DNA of 35,718 nt, taken from Streptobacillus canis (GTDB taxonomy: Bacteria; Fusobacteriota; Fusobacteriia; Fusobacteriales; Leptotrichiaceae). Both the position numbers and the translations under genes were made by a program. Below, piece after piece: positions 1-9,749 of this stretch. The notes under the pieces were generated by a model. It was not told where the DNA came from and searched no databases. It was given only the letters and a program-made list of their open reading frames with translations. The stretch covers positions 1-35,718 of the forward strand of contig NZ_WOEI01000018.1 of assembly GCF_009733925.1 (NCBI RefSeq), read 5' to 3'. The number at the start of each line of letters is the position of its first letter. Positions within the stretch are counted from its first letter, which is position 1.

Positions 1-16
1 ACAATAAGAATTCATA

Positions 17-49
17 AATTATACTCAGTAATTATACTTAAATTATACT
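17..49. repeat. three direct copies of AATTATACT upstream of clpP
   Basis: AATTATACT occurs at 17-25, 30-38 and 41-49, with start-to-start spacings of 13 and 11. Each copy contains TATACT, a -10-like hexamer, so this is either a promoter cluster or an operator array for the protease operon. I see no convincing -35 box at the right distance, and the window starts too close to look further upstream. In a sequence this A/T-rich part of the repetition may be chance. Confidence 0.4.
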
Positions 50-78
50 TGATAATATTAAAATGTAAAAAACTAAAG

Positions 79-129
79 AAAGGAGTTGTATGATAAAGTT
101 TAAGAACTAACTATATCATACAAGTAAAA
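79..129 (+). promoter_or_regulatory. clpP leader: Shine-Dalgarno followed by a hairpin, then the start codon
   Basis: AAAGGAG (79-85) is followed at once by TTGTATGATA (86-95), an 18-nt loop, and its perfect reverse complement TATCATACAA (114-123). GTAAAA then precedes the clpP ATG at 130. The loop holds a further AGTT/AACT pairing (97-100 with 105-108). In linear sequence the Shine-Dalgarno is 44 nt from the start codon and nothing like one lies nearer. If the hairpin folds, the gap becomes about 6 nt, an ideal distance. The same DNA inverted repeat could instead be a protein operator. Confidence 0.6.
90..110 (+). CDS. possible 6-codon leader peptide (MIKFKN)
   Basis: An ATG at 90 sits 4 nt after the AAAGGAG at 79-85 and opens a six-codon frame ending in TAA at 108-110, 19 nt before the clpP start. 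It may be a translated leader that opens the 86-123 hairpin and couples to clpP, or simply a by-product of the ATG inside the hairpin arm. No conservation evidence is available here. Confidence 0.2.
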   Translation: MIKFKN

Positions 130-708
130 ATGAGTTTAGTACCTTATGTAATTGAAAATGAAGGTAATGGAGAAAGAACTTATGATATTTATTCTAGATT
201 ATTAAAAGATAGAATAATATTTCTAAGTGGAGAGATAAATACAGAAATGGCAAATGCAATAATCGCTCAATTATTGTTTTTAAATGCCCAGGATAAGGAA
301 AAGGATATAACACTGTATATAAATTCACCTGGTGGTATGGTGACAGCAGGGCTTGGAATTTATGACACTATGAATCATATATCTTGTGATGTTGCAACTG
401 TATGTATTGGTATGGCTGCAAGTATGGGTGCATTTCTTCTTTCATCAGGAACTAAAGGAAAAAGATTTGCTCTTCCAAATTCAGAGGTTATGATACATCA
501 ACCATTAGGTGGAGCGAGAGGTCAAGCAACAGATATACAAATAGTTGCAGAGAATATATTAAAAACAAAACATAAGTTAGCAGAAATATTAGCTAAAAAT
601 ACTGGTCAAAGCTTTGAGAAAGTTATAGCAGATACTGACAGAGATAACTATTTATCTGCAGAAGAAGCACTAGCTTATGGTTTAGTTGATAAAGTATTGG
701 AGAAATAA
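130..708 (+). CDS. clpP: ATP-dependent Clp protease proteolytic subunit ClpP
   Basis: This is the serine peptidase that forms the double-heptamer proteolytic chamber served by ClpX in the cytoplasm. The 192-residue product has the usual family length. The catalytic triad is visible as Ser98 in the motif GMAASMGAF, His123 in MIHQPLGG and Asp172 in DTDRDNYLS; the oxyanion-hole glycines lie in NSPGG (65-69). The N-terminus SLVPYVIE matches the mature N-terminus of other ClpPs, so there seems to be little or no propeptide and the ATG at 130 is the natural start although no Shine-Dalgarno lies directly before it (see the leader hairpin). It is followed after 2 nt by clpX and then by lon, making a protease operon. 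Confidence 0.97.
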   Translation: MSLVPYVIENEGNGERTYDIYSRLLKDRIIFLSGEINTEMANAIIAQLLFLNAQDKEKDITLYINSPGGMVTAGLGIYDTMNHISCDVATVCIGMAASMGAFLLSSGTKGKRFALPNSEVMIHQPLGGARGQATDIQIVAENILKTKHKLAEILAKNTGQSFEKVIADTDRDNYLSAEEALAYGLVDKVLEK

Positions 709-710
709 TA

Positions 711-1943
711 ATGATAGATGAAAAAGAATTTTATTGTTCGTTTTGTGGTAAAAGTGAAGAAGAGGTAGACACATTATTTTCAAATGAAGATTCTACTGCT
801 TTTATTTGCAACGAATGTATTGTAAATAGGGAAATGGATATAGAAGAAGAATCACTTCCTTATTTTGACGATTTTAACTTATTAAAACCTAAACAAATTA
901 AAGAAAAATTAGATGAATATATTATTGGTCAAGAACAAGCTAAAAAAGTATTATCTGTTGCAGTATATAATCATTTTAAAAGATTATCTATATTAGATAG
1001 TGAAAATAATGATATAGAAATGCAAAAATCAAACATTTTATTAATTGGACCAACTGGTTCAGGTAAAACTTTACTAGCTCAAACATTAGCTAAAATACTA
1101 AATGTACCATTAGCAATTGCTGATGCTACAACTATTACAGAAGCAGGATACGTTGGAGATGATGTAGAAAATGTACTTTTAAAATTAATAAAAGCTGCTG
1201 ATTATGATATTGAACTTGCCCAAAGAGGAATAATATATATAGATGAAATTGATAAGATTGCAAGAAAGTCTGAAAATACTTCAATCACACGTGATGTTTC
1301 AGGTGAAGGTGTTCAACAAGCATTACTTAAAATAGTAGAAGGTACAGTTTCTTCAGTTCCTCCTCAAGGTGGAAGAAAACATCCAAATCAAGAAATGATA
1401 GAAATTGATACTACAAATATTTTATTTATTGTAGGTGGTGCATTTGAGGGACTTGAAGCAAAAATAAAGAGAAGATTAAATAAAAAACAAATTGGTTTTG
1501 GTATAGATATTGATAAAAATGAAGAATTAGATGATATGACAATATTTGAACATGTATTACCTGAAGATATTAGAAAATTTGGTATAATACCAGAATTAAT
1601 AGGTAGATTACCTGTAATTACAGCTTTATCTGAATTAAATAAAGAAGCTTTAGTATCAATACTTACAAAACCAAAAAATGCAATAACTAAACAATATAAA
1701 AAATATTTTGAATTAGAAGATGTAGATTTAATTTTTGAAGACGATGCAATAGAAGAGATAGCTGAACTTGCATTAAAAAGAAAAATTGGGGCTAGAGGTT
1801 TAAGAAGCATTATTGAAAACACTATGCTTGATTTAATGTATGAAATTCCATCAAAACATGATGTGAATGAAGTTAGAGTTACAAAAGAAATGATACTTGA
1901 AAAAAATGAATTATTTATAAAAAGTGAAAGAGGGAAGAATTAA
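711..1943 (+). CDS. clpX: ATP-dependent Clp protease ATP-binding subunit ClpX
   Basis: This AAA+ unfoldase recognises substrates such as SsrA-tagged proteins and threads them into ClpP. The 410 residues contain the N-terminal zinc-binding domain (C9, C12, C33, C36), Walker A GPTGSGKT (113-120), the pore loop GYVG (146-149), Walker B IIYIDE (174-179), the RKH loop in GGRKHPNQE, the ClpP-docking IGF loop (KKQIGFGI) and the sensor-2 motif GARGLRS. The Shine-Dalgarno GGAG lies in the last codons of clpP, and the stop codon shares one base with the lon start (TAATG), so the three genes are likely translationally coupled. The tmRNA in this window makes a tag ending LAA, the C-terminal signature ClpX reads. 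Confidence 0.97.
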   Translation: MIDEKEFYCSFCGKSEEEVDTLFSNEDSTAFICNECIVNREMDIEEESLPYFDDFNLLKPKQIKEKLDEYIIGQEQAKKVLSVAVYNHFKRLSILDSENNDIEMQKSNILLIGPTGSGKTLLAQTLAKILNVPLAIADATTITEAGYVGDDVENVLLKLIKAADYDIELAQRGIIYIDEIDKIARKSENTSITRDVSGEGVQQALLKIVEGTVSSVPPQGGRKHPNQEMIEIDTTNILFIVGGAFEGLEAKIKRRLNKKQIGFGIDIDKNEELDDMTIFEHVLPEDIRKFGIIPELIGRLPVITALSELNKEALVSILTKPKNAITKQYKKYFELEDVDLIFEDDAIEEIAELALKRKIGARGLRSIIENTMLDLMYEIPSKHDVNEVRVTKEMILEKNELFIKSERGKN

Positions 1944-4267
1944 TGAATAAAATGGAAATGTTACCTTTTATTCCAACTAGAGAAATAGTTTTTTTTCCAC
2001 AAGCAGTTATGCCTATAATGGTAGGTAGAGATTTTAGTAAAAAAGCCATTGATTATTCTGTAGAACATACAGATGGTAAATTAGTTTTAGCGATACAAAA
2101 ACAATCAATGAATGAAGAAATTCAAGGTATAGAGGATGTTGAAACTATAGGTGTTATAGGTAAAATTATCCAAATAATGAAAACACAAGATGGCAACTTA
2201 AGGTTAATAATTGAAGGGGAAGAAAGAATAAAGGTAACAGAGGTTATTAATGAAAATGGAATGTTTAAAGCAGGATATGAAAAATATCCAATAGAAAAAA
2301 CAAAAAATAGAAATAACAAAAAATATAAATTATATTTAGAATCATTAATACAAGATCTAAATATAATTAATAATAGACTTATACCAGAAGATTTAATTAA
2401 AAATATTTTTGAAATTAAACCATTTGAAAGTCTAATGTATACTTTATCAACAACTTTGGATTTAAGTGAAGAAAATAGAATAGAAATATTAAAATCTAAT
2501 AATGTTGATGAGATATTTGAAAATTTAACAAAAGCTTTAAAAATAAGATTAGAGCTTGAGGAAATTGATAGAAGTGTTGAAAATAAAGTTAAGAAAAATA
2601 TTGAAGATAATCAAAGACAATATTATATTAGAGAAAAAATTAAAGGTCTATATTCAGAATTAGATGAAGAAGATGCTGAAGATGAAATAAATGAATTAAT
2701 TACACAAATAGATTCGAGAGATTTACCATATGAATTAGCAGAAAAATTAATTAAGGAAGTAAATAGATATAAAAAAATGAACAATTTTTCTGCAGAAGCA
2801 GGTGTAATTAGAACATATATTGACACTTTACTAGAGATACCTTGGGAAAAAAGTGAAACAGAGGATATTGATATTAAAGTTGCAGAAGAAATATTAAATA
2901 AAGAACATTTTGGACTTAAATTAGTAAAAGATACTGTTCTAGAATATTTAGCAGTTAATCAACTTAATAAAGAAAATAATAAAAAAATGGGTACAATACT
3001 TTGTTTAATAGGGCCACCAGGTGTTGGTAAAACATCTTTAGGAGAATCTATAGCACATGCTATGAATAGAAAATTTGAAAGAATCTCATTAGGTGGAGTT
3101 CATGATGAATCTGAAATTAGAGGTCATAGAAGAACATATATAGGAGCTATGCCAGGAAGAATTATTGAAGCATTAAAAAGAGCTAAAGTAAATAATCCTG
3201 TTATTCTATTAGATGAGATTGATAAATTAGATTCTAATTTTAAAGGTGATCCTGCATCAGCATTACTAGAGGTATTAGATCCAGCACAAAATAAGACATT
3301 TAAAGATAATTATGTTGATTTTGAATATGATTTATCAGATGCATTCTTTATCTGTACTGCAAATGATTATTCTGGGATACCTAGACCATTACTTGATAGA
3401 ATGGAAGTTATCAATGTAGATTCATACACTATACAAGAAAAACTAGCCATAGCTAAAAATTATTTAATTAATCAAGCAAAATTAGAAACAAGCATTAAAG
3501 ATGTTAAATTTTCTGATGCAGTATTATTAGAAATAATTAATAAGTACACAATGGAAGCTGGAGTTCGTAATTTAAAGAGAGAAATAGTAAAAGTATTAAG
3601 AAAAATTGCAAAACTTAAACTAGAAAAACCAGAAGAAAAATTTACAATTAATACAAAAAATCTTTCAACTTATTTAGGTCCAGAAAAATTTAAAAAAGAT
3701 AAAATGGCTGAGAAAAATGCAAAACTTGGAGTTGTAAAAGGATTAGCTTGGACATCTGTTGGAGGAACTACTTTAGATGTAGAAGCTGTAAAAATGGATG
3801 GTAAAGGACAAATACAATTTACAGGACAATTAGGTCAAACTATGAAAGAATCAGCAAGTGTTGCATATACTTATGTTAGAGCAAATCATAAAAAATTAGA
3901 TGTTGTAAATCCAAAATTTTATGAAGAATATGACATACACTTACATTTCCCTGAAGGAGCTACACCAAAAGATGGACCTTCTGCTGGGATTACTATAACT
4001 ACAGCAATAGTTTCAATATTATCTGAAAGAAAAGTAAGACAAAATATTGCTATGACAGGAGAAATTACAATAACTGGAGAAGTATTACCAGTTGGAGGAA
4101 TTAAAGAAAAAGTATTAGGTGCTCATAGAATTGGTATTAGAGAAGTAATTCTACCTTTTGAAAATAAAGGTGATACTGTTGAGCTACCTGAAGAAATACT
4201 ATCACAAATAAAAATACATTACGTAAAAAAATATTCAGAGGTTGAAAAAATAGTCTTTTCTGAATAA
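1943..4267 (+). CDS. lon: endopeptidase La (Lon protease)
   Basis: This ATP-dependent homo-oligomeric protease degrades misfolded and regulatory proteins in the cytoplasm. The 774 residues follow the LonA order: an N-terminal substrate-binding domain (about 5-200), a helical/coiled-coil linker (about 200-300), an AAA+ module with Walker A GPPGVGKT (357-364) and Walker B VILLDEID, and a C-terminal peptidase domain with catalytic Ser680 in DGPSAG and Lys723 in GGIKEKVLG. The Ser-Lys spacing of 43 residues equals that of the E. coli enzyme. The gene starts in a one-base overlap with the clpX stop and has AGAGGGAAG upstream. Linkage of clpP, clpX and lon is common in bacteria. Nothing appears truncated. 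Confidence 0.97.
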   Translation: MNKMEMLPFIPTREIVFFPQAVMPIMVGRDFSKKAIDYSVEHTDGKLVLAIQKQSMNEEIQGIEDVETIGVIGKIIQIMKTQDGNLRLIIEGEERIKVTEVINENGMFKAGYEKYPIEKTKNRNNKKYKLYLESLIQDLNIINNRLIPEDLIKNIFEIKPFESLMYTLSTTLDLSEENRIEILKSNNVDEIFENLTKALKIRLELEEIDRSVENKVKKNIEDNQRQYYIREKIKGLYSELDEEDAEDEINELITQIDSRDLPYELAEKLIKEVNRYKKMNNFSAEAGVIRTYIDTLLEIPWEKSETEDIDIKVAEEILNKEHFGLKLVKDTVLEYLAVNQLNKENNKKMGTILCLIGPPGVGKTSLGESIAHAMNRKFERISLGGVHDESEIRGHRRTYIGAMPGRIIEALKRAKVNNPVILLDEIDKLDSNFKGDPASALLEVLDPAQNKTFKDNYVDFEYDLSDAFFICTANDYSGIPRPLLDRMEVINVDSYTIQEKLAIAKNYLINQAKLETSIKDVKFSDAVLLEIINKYTMEAGVRNLKREIVKVLRKIAKLKLEKPEEKFTINTKNLSTYLGPEKFKKDKMAEKNAKLGVVKGLAWTSVGGTTLDVEAVKMDGKGQIQFTGQLGQTMKESASVAYTYVRANHKKLDVVNPKFYEEYDIHLHFPEGATPKDGPSAGITITTAIVSILSERKVRQNIAMTGEITITGEVLPVGGIKEKVLGAHRIGIREVILPFENKGDTVELPEEILSQIKIHYVKKYSEVEKIVFSE

Positions 4268-4281
4268 CTGAAAGGTAAAAA

Positions 4282-5301
4282 ATGAAAGTAATCTTAAAAA
4301 ATATAAGTTATGCAGAGGAATATGCAAAATTTAGTAAAAATAAGATTTCAAGTGATATTGTTTTTAAAGAAAAAAATATAGTAGTATTAGGTAATTTTGA
4401 TGGTGTCCATTTAGGACACCACGAAATTATTAAGAGAGCTATAGATTTAGGGAAAAAATTAAATCAAAAAGTATTGATATATACTTTTAGAGAATATCCT
4501 AAAAAAAAGGATACTTTAATTACAACATTATCTGAAAAACTATATATATTAGAAAAAATGAAAATAGACTATGTATATTTAGAAGAGTTTTTTGATATAA
4601 ATGAATTATCACCTGAAGAGTTTATAAATAAAATAATAATAGATAAATTAAATGCAAGTGAAGTTTTCTGCGGATTTAATTATAGTTTTGGATCTGGCAG
4701 AAAAGGTGATATTTCTAAATTACAAGAGTTATTAAAAGATAAAGTTAAAGTAAATATTATCAATCCTGTTTTATTTAATTTAAAAACTGATGAATTAAAA
4801 ATAGTAGAATTAAATGAGTTAAAAGCTTATCTTGACAAAGAATATTGTGTGATCTCAAGTACATTTATTAAAACACTTATAGAAAATGGTAAAATGGCAC
4901 ATGTACAAAAGTTATTAGGACATGAATATATTATTATGGGGAAAGTAGTTCATGGTAAAAAACTTGCTAGAACATTAGGTTTTCCAACTGCAAATTTACT
5001 TTCAAAAAATAAAATATATCCAATGTTTGCAGTATACGGTGTTAAAATTAAGGTAGAAGATGATGATACTCAATATTACGGTATTATGAATATAGGTAAA
5101 AATCCAACAATTGAGAACGAAGGATTACATATAGAAACACATATTTTTGATTTTGATATGGAAATTTATGATAAAATAATTGCAGTAGAATTACTTGAAA
5201 ATATTAGATTAGAAAAAAGAATGAATTCATTAGAAGAGTTAAAAAAACAAATTTTAATGGATACAAAAATCTGGAAAGAGAAAATATATGACAAATATTG
5301 A
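4282..5301 (+). CDS. ribF: bifunctional riboflavin kinase / FAD synthetase
   Basis: The enzyme phosphorylates riboflavin to FMN and adenylylates FMN to FAD. The N-terminal nucleotidyltransferase domain carries GNFDGVHLGHH (37-47), the class signature for adenylyl transfer. The C-terminal riboflavin kinase domain begins near residue 217, with GKVVHGKKLARTLG followed by FPTAN (234-238), the flavokinase motif. The 339-residue length is normal or slightly long, with an additional N-terminal 30 residues before the Rossmann-like start. AAAGG lies upstream of the ATG, 14 nt after lon, and its 3' end overlaps scpA by 14 nt, so it appears to continue the same transcription unit. Confidence 0.94.
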   Translation: MKVILKNISYAEEYAKFSKNKISSDIVFKEKNIVVLGNFDGVHLGHHEIIKRAIDLGKKLNQKVLIYTFREYPKKKDTLITTLSEKLYILEKMKIDYVYLEEFFDINELSPEEFINKIIIDKLNASEVFCGFNYSFGSGRKGDISKLQELLKDKVKVNIINPVLFNLKTDELKIVELNELKAYLDKEYCVISSTFIKTLIENGKMAHVQKLLGHEYIIMGKVVHGKKLARTLGFPTANLLSKNKIYPMFAVYGVKIKVEDDDTQYYGIMNIGKNPTIENEGLHIETHIFDFDMEIYDKIIAVELLENIRLEKRMNSLEELKKQILMDTKIWKEKIYDKY

Positions 5302-5992
5302 TTTACTTGTAAAAACAGAAAATTTTGAAGGTCCATTAGATTTATTTTTACATTTAATTGATAATAAAAAAATTGATATATCTAAGATATTAATTTCTGA
5401 GATTATCGATGAATATTTGAATATAATAAAAAATGAAACGGACCAAAATTTGAAAATAAAAATTGAATTTTTAGCAATGGCTACTGAATTATTGGAAATT
5501 AAAGCATATTCAATACTAAATGTAGACAAGAAAATCGAAAAAGAACAAGATCTTGAAAAAAGAATCTTAGAATATAAAATTATTAAAGAAATTGCAGAAG
5601 AATTTTCTAAAAGAGAAATTGAATATAATGTTCCTTATGTTGTTAAAGGAGAGAAGACTAAAGATCAAGAAAATATTTTCTATTCAATAGAAGAATTAAC
5701 ACTAAAAAATTTAAATCAAATATTTAATGAATTGATAAATAAAGTAGAAATAAAAGAAAAAATTAAAATTAATGTAGTAGATACTTTTACAACTACAGAT
5801 GCATTATTCGAAATAGAGAAAGAATTTAATAAAAATAAGGAAATAAATTTTTCGACATTAATGAAAGGCAACTTTTCTAAAGGAAGAATAGTTAGCTTTT
5901 TTTTAGCGGTTTTAGATTTATTTAAAGAAGGAAATATAGAGATTACTTTATTAGATAATGACTTTATTATCAGAAAGGGATCACATGTTTAA
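5288..5992 (+). CDS. scpA: segregation and condensation protein A
   Basis: ScpA is the kleisin that bridges Smc heads and works with ScpB in chromosome compaction. The 234-residue product opens with the family signature FEGPLDLFLHLID, preceded by a short strand (LLVKTENF), continues through a helical, charged middle region, and ends in a winged-helix-like C-terminal part with the motif ISFFLAVLDLFKEG (here VSFFLAVLDLFKEG). It overlaps ribF by 14 nt and murJ by 8 nt, which argues for coupled translation. No scpB is adjacent, whereas many genomes keep the two genes together. Confidence 0.9.
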   Translation: MTNIDLLVKTENFEGPLDLFLHLIDNKKIDISKILISEIIDEYLNIIKNETDQNLKIKIEFLAMATELLEIKAYSILNVDKKIEKEQDLEKRILEYKIIKEIAEEFSKREIEYNVPYVVKGEKTKDQENIFYSIEELTLKNLNQIFNELINKVEIKEKIKINVVDTFTTTDALFEIEKEFNKNKEINFSTLMKGNFSKGRIVSFFLAVLDLFKEGNIEITLLDNDFIIRKGSHV

Positions 5993-7472
5993 ATCAAGTT
6001 TAATTGTTATGATAATAAATATGGTTAGTAGAATACTTGGTCTAGTGAGAGAGGTTGTAATTGCTGCATATTTTGGTGCAAGTGGACAAACAGATGCTTA
6101 TTTTGCTTCAACTAGATTAGCTAATTTTTTTACAACATTATTAGGTGAGGGTTCACTAGGAACAGCATTTATTCCAATTTATGATGAGATTAGGGAAGAT
6201 AAAGGAGTAGATAGAGCAAATGATTTTGTATTTAATCTTACAAATTTATTAATTTCAGTTTCCTTTACAATTTCTTTATTAACAGCCTTATTTTCGGATT
6301 TTACACTTAAATATATTTTAAGATTTAAAGATCCAGAAATGCTAGGAACGGCATCAATATTATTAAAAATAATGGCTTTTTATTTGTTATTTATTTCAAT
6401 ATCAGGATTAATTTCATCATTATTAAATAACTACGGTAAATTTTATATTTCAACTTTAGTTGGTGTTGTATTTAATTTAACTATTATTTTTGGAACAATA
6501 CTTACAAAAAATAAGCTTGGAATATATGGGCTTGGAATATCATTCTTATTATCAGGTTTATTTCAAGTTCTAATACAATTACCTTCATTTTTAAAGATAT
6601 TAAAAAAATATAAATTTACGTTCAATTACAAAGATGAATACGTTAAAAGATTTGTTTTATTAATGTTCCCAACATTAATTGGAATATTTGGTTATCAAAT
6701 AAATGAACTAGTTGATACAGCATTTGCAGGTAGTTTAAAATTAGGAACGATAAGTGCAATAAATTATGCATCAAGACTTTATTTATTACCTATAGGAGTG
6801 TTTGCTATTTCTTTATCAGTCGTAGTATTTCCAAACCTTTCAAAAGCAGTAGTTAAAAAAGATAATATATTATTTAAAACAACAATTGAAAGAGGAATGA
6901 ATCTACTTGTAATTTTAATTATTCCATCAAGTTTGGGATTGATTTATTATTCAAAAGAAATAATAACATTATTATTTATGAGGGGTAAATTTGGAGTAGA
7001 AAGTGTAATTTTAACATCAGAAATATTAGAAATATATGCGCTAGGTTTATTATTTTTCTCAACAATTCATCTTTTAACCAGAGCACATTATGCTAATAAA
7101 GATAGAAAATTACCTGTAATTTCATCATTAATAGCGATAGCAATAAATATTATTTTAGACTTCTTATTATATAAAAAATTTACACATAGAGGTCTTACAT
7201 TTGCAACTGCATTTTCTGCCTTTGTAAATTATTGTATATTATTAATATCTCTTAAAACAAGATATTCAAATATTAGTTTGCTAAAGTATGCCAAATTTAT
7301 TGTTATTGCATTAGTTGATTCAATAATATGTATATTTGTGATTGAAAATTTAGTAAATATACAAAATCCAAATATTGAGATAATTATTAAGTTATTAGTA
7401 TTTATAATTTTATATTTTGCTATTTTATCTATAAAATATATTAGGGATAAAAAAGAAATATTAGATAGATAA
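5985..7472 (+). CDS. murJ: lipid II flippase MurJ
   Basis: This MOP-superfamily inner-membrane flippase moves lipid II across the membrane for peptidoglycan synthesis. I count about 14 hydrophobic segments. The N-terminal stretch from MVSRILGLVREVVIAAYFGA to TDAYFAS and GEGSLGTAFIPIY matches conserved MurJ sequence, including the early arginines and the aspartate (TDAY) lining the central cavity. The start chosen is the ATG at 5985, because AGAAAGGGA lies directly upstream; an in-frame ATG at 5958 would add nine residues and overlap scpA deeply. The product is then 495 residues, normal for the family. A strong terminator follows four bases after the stop. Confidence 0.93.
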   Translation: MFKSSLIVMIINMVSRILGLVREVVIAAYFGASGQTDAYFASTRLANFFTTLLGEGSLGTAFIPIYDEIREDKGVDRANDFVFNLTNLLISVSFTISLLTALFSDFTLKYILRFKDPEMLGTASILLKIMAFYLLFISISGLISSLLNNYGKFYISTLVGVVFNLTIIFGTILTKNKLGIYGLGISFLLSGLFQVLIQLPSFLKILKKYKFTFNYKDEYVKRFVLLMFPTLIGIFGYQINELVDTAFAGSLKLGTISAINYASRLYLLPIGVFAISLSVVVFPNLSKAVVKKDNILFKTTIERGMNLLVILIIPSSLGLIYYSKEIITLLFMRGKFGVESVILTSEILEIYALGLLFFSTIHLLTRAHYANKDRKLPVISSLIAIAINIILDFLLYKKFTHRGLTFATAFSAFVNYCILLISLKTRYSNISLLKYAKFIVIALVDSIICIFVIENLVNIQNPNIEIIIKLLVFIILYFAILSIKYIRDKKEILDR

Positions 7473-7475
7473 AAA

Positions 7476-7501
7476 AGAACTGTAAAACAGTTCTCTTTTT
7501 T
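7476..7501 (+). terminator. rho-independent terminator after murJ
   Basis: AGAACTGT (7476-7483), loop AAA, and ACAGTTCT (7487-7494) form a perfect 8-bp stem followed by C and a run of six T. It closes the protease/ribF/scpA/murJ unit. The run of A on the left makes it potentially active in both directions. Confidence 0.88.
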
Positions 7502-7512
7502 GGAGGGATATC

Positions 7513-8250
7513 ATGATAGAAATAACAAATCTTACCAAATCATATGGTGAAAAGAAAGTATTAGCAGACTTAAATTTAACAATTCATTGTGATGAATTTT
7601 TTGTAATAGTTGGAACTTCAGGTAGTGGTAAGACTACAACTTTAAAAATGTTAAATAGATTAATTGAACCTACAGAAGGTGAAATTCTATTTAATGGTAA
7701 AAATATTAAAGATTTTGATTTAAGAAGTTTAAGATTAGAAATGGGATATGTTTTACAAAAGATAGCTTTGTTTCCAAATTTAACAGTTAGAGAAAATATT
7801 GAATTAATCCCTGAAATGAAGGGGTGGAGTAAACAAAAAAGATTAGAAAAGTGTAAAATTCTCTTAGAAAAAGTTGGTTTAAATCCTGATACATATTTGA
7901 ATAGATTTCCAAAAGAGTTATCTGGTGGAGAGCAACAGAGAGTAGGGATATTAAGAGCAATTATAACAGAACCTAAAATATTATTGATGGATGAACCTTT
8001 TAGTGCTTTAGATCCTATTTCAAGAAGAGAACTACAAAAACTAATTAAAGAATTACATGATGAGTTAAAAATTAACATTATTTTTGTAACACATGATATG
8101 CAAGAAGCAATGTTTTTAGCAGATCGAATTGCAATAATGTCTAAAGGAAAATTAATACAAGTAGATACACCAAATAATATTAAAGAAAAACCTGCAAATA
8201 AATTTGTAGAAGAATTTTTTAAAAGTGTAGAAGGTGACTGCCATGGGTAA
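7513..8250 (+). CDS. osmoprotectant (glycine betaine/carnitine/choline) ABC transporter ATP-binding protein
   Basis: This ATPase energises uptake of quaternary-amine osmoprotectants. The 245 residues contain Walker A GTSGSGKT (34-41), a Q-loop region (YVLQKIALFP), the ABC signature LSGGEQQ (136-142), Walker B ILLMDE (156-161) and the switch histidine in FVTHDMQEA. The sequence style fits the OpuCA/OpuBA/ProV group, but the product ends after the ABC domain: the C-terminal tandem CBS domains used for ionic-strength sensing in OpuA/OpuCA are absent. GGAGGG precedes the ATG. The gene overlaps the permease gene by 8 nt. Substrate is inferred from the partner protein, not proven. Confidence 0.9.
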   Translation: MIEITNLTKSYGEKKVLADLNLTIHCDEFFVIVGTSGSGKTTTLKMLNRLIEPTEGEILFNGKNIKDFDLRSLRLEMGYVLQKIALFPNLTVRENIELIPEMKGWSKQKRLEKCKILLEKVGLNPDTYLNRFPKELSGGEQQRVGILRAIITEPKILLMDEPFSALDPISRRELQKLIKELHDELKINIIFVTHDMQEAMFLADRIAIMSKGKLIQVDTPNNIKEKPANKFVEEFFKSVEGDCHG

Positions 8251-9748
8251 TTTATTTAATACATTAATAGAGAGAAAAAGTGAATTATTAATAGCGCTTT
8301 ATGAACATTTGGAAATATCGCTAATAGCCTTATTCTTTGCAATTTTGGTAGGTGTTTCCTTAGCGTTATTAATTTCAAAATATAATAAAATAACAACTGT
8401 TTTATTACAAATTACAGGAATATTTCAAACAATACCATCTTTAGCCATTTTAGGATTATTAATTCCTATATTTGGTATAGGGAAATTACCTGCGATATTA
8501 ACTTTAATACTTTATGCTGTTTTTCCAATATTACAAAATACAATTACTGGATTAAATGAAATTGATAATTCTATAAAAGAAGCAGCAGAAGCATTTGGGA
8601 TGACTAAGTGGGAAAAAATTAGAAAATTTGAATTAGCACTTGCTATGCCTGTAATTATTTCAGGTATAAGAACTTCAACAGTAATGATTATTGGTACAGC
8701 TACACTTGCTGCATTAATTGGTGCTGGAGGTTTAGGATCATTTATTCTGCTAGGTATAGATAGAAATAATAGTGATTTAATAATAATTGGAGCGATTTCT
8801 TCAGCAATTTTAGCAATATTATTTAATTCCGGTATAGCATTTTTAGAAAAATTTAGTTTTAAGAAAGTATTACTAATATTTGCGTTAATATTTAGCTCTT
8901 TTTTTATTTCAATTAGTCCTAAAATGATGATGGATAATAAAACTATAGTAGTTGCGGGTAAATTAGGGGTAGAACCTGAAATAATAATAAATATATATAA
9001 AGAGTTGATAGAACATTATACAGATATAAAAGTTGAATTAAAACCAAATTTTGGTAAAACCACTTTTTTACACAAAGCATTAATTTCAGGAGATATAGAT
9101 ATATATCCTGAATATAGTGGTACAATATTATTTTCATTAGTATTTACTGATAAAATTAGTAATGATTCTATTGAAGTATATAAAATTGCAAAAGAGTTAA
9201 TATATAAACAAGATAAATTAGTATATCTACCAACTATGGATTTTCAAAATACATATGCTTTAGCAATGAAAATGGAAGATGCTAAAAAATATAATATTGA
9301 AAAAATTTCAGATTTAAAGAATATAGAAAATAAAATAAAAACAGGTTTTACTTTAGAGTTTAATGACAGAGAAGATGGAAATAAAGGGTTAAAAAGACTA
9401 TATAATTTAAATCTTGAAGTTATTACTGTAGAACCTTCACTGAGATATAAAGCTATTAAGAATAATGAAATTCAACTTATTGATGCATATTCAACAGATA
9501 GTGAAATAAAAGAATATGGATTAGTACTTTTAAAAGATAATTTAAGATTATTTCCTCCATATCAAGTAGGACCACTTGTAAGAGAAGAAGTATTAGCAAA
9601 GTATCCAGAAATTCAAAATGTATTAGAAAATTTAAATGGTATACTGACTACAGAAGAAATGATTGAAATGAATTACAATGTTAGAGTCAATAATAAAATG
9701 CCTAATGAAGTAGCAAAAGAATTTTTAAAATTAAAGGGATTGATATAA
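8243..9748 (+). CDS. osmoprotectant ABC transporter permease fused to its substrate-binding domain
   Basis: The protein combines two transporter parts in one 501-residue chain. Residues about 1-205 form a multi-span BPD permease with the cytoplasmic EAA loop (EAAEAFGMTKWEKIRKFELA region) that docks on the ATPase. A further membrane segment near 210-225 leads into a periplasmic OpuAC-type binding domain (about 232-501) with the recognisable stretch GDIDIYPEYSGT; the tyrosines and tryptophan-like aromatics around it usually line the quaternary-ammonium pocket. The ATG at 8243 is preferred over an in-frame GTG at 8234, since GAAGGTG lies just upstream as Shine-Dalgarno. Fusion of OpuCB-like and OpuCC-like parts removes the need for a lipoprotein or soluble binding protein. 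Confidence 0.9.
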   Translation: MGNLFNTLIERKSELLIALYEHLEISLIALFFAILVGVSLALLISKYNKITTVLLQITGIFQTIPSLAILGLLIPIFGIGKLPAILTLILYAVFPILQNTITGLNEIDNSIKEAAEAFGMTKWEKIRKFELALAMPVIISGIRTSTVMIIGTATLAALIGAGGLGSFILLGIDRNNSDLIIIGAISSAILAILFNSGIAFLEKFSFKKVLLIFALIFSSFFISISPKMMMDNKTIVVAGKLGVEPEIIINIYKELIEHYTDIKVELKPNFGKTTFLHKALISGDIDIYPEYSGTILFSLVFTDKISNDSIEVYKIAKELIYKQDKLVYLPTMDFQNTYALAMKMEDAKKYNIEKISDLKNIENKIKTGFTLEFNDREDGNKGLKRLYNLNLEVITVEPSLRYKAIKNNEIQLIDAYSTDSEIKEYGLVLLKDNLRLFPPYQVGPLVREEVLAKYPEIQNVLENLNGILTTEEMIEMNYNVRVNNKMPNEVAKEFLKLKGLI

Positions 9749-9749
9749 A

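Noticed and set aside
4401..4421. 8-bp inverted repeat with a five-base loop inside ribF
   Set aside because: It codes for the essential DGVHLGH motif and can arise from those codons; no T-run or other signal supports a regulatory role.
7584..8078. 164-codon minus-strand frame opposite the ABC ATPase
   Set aside because: The ATPase motifs on the plus strand are complete; the opposite frame is serine/leucine/isoleucine-rich as expected from complementing A/T-rich codons.
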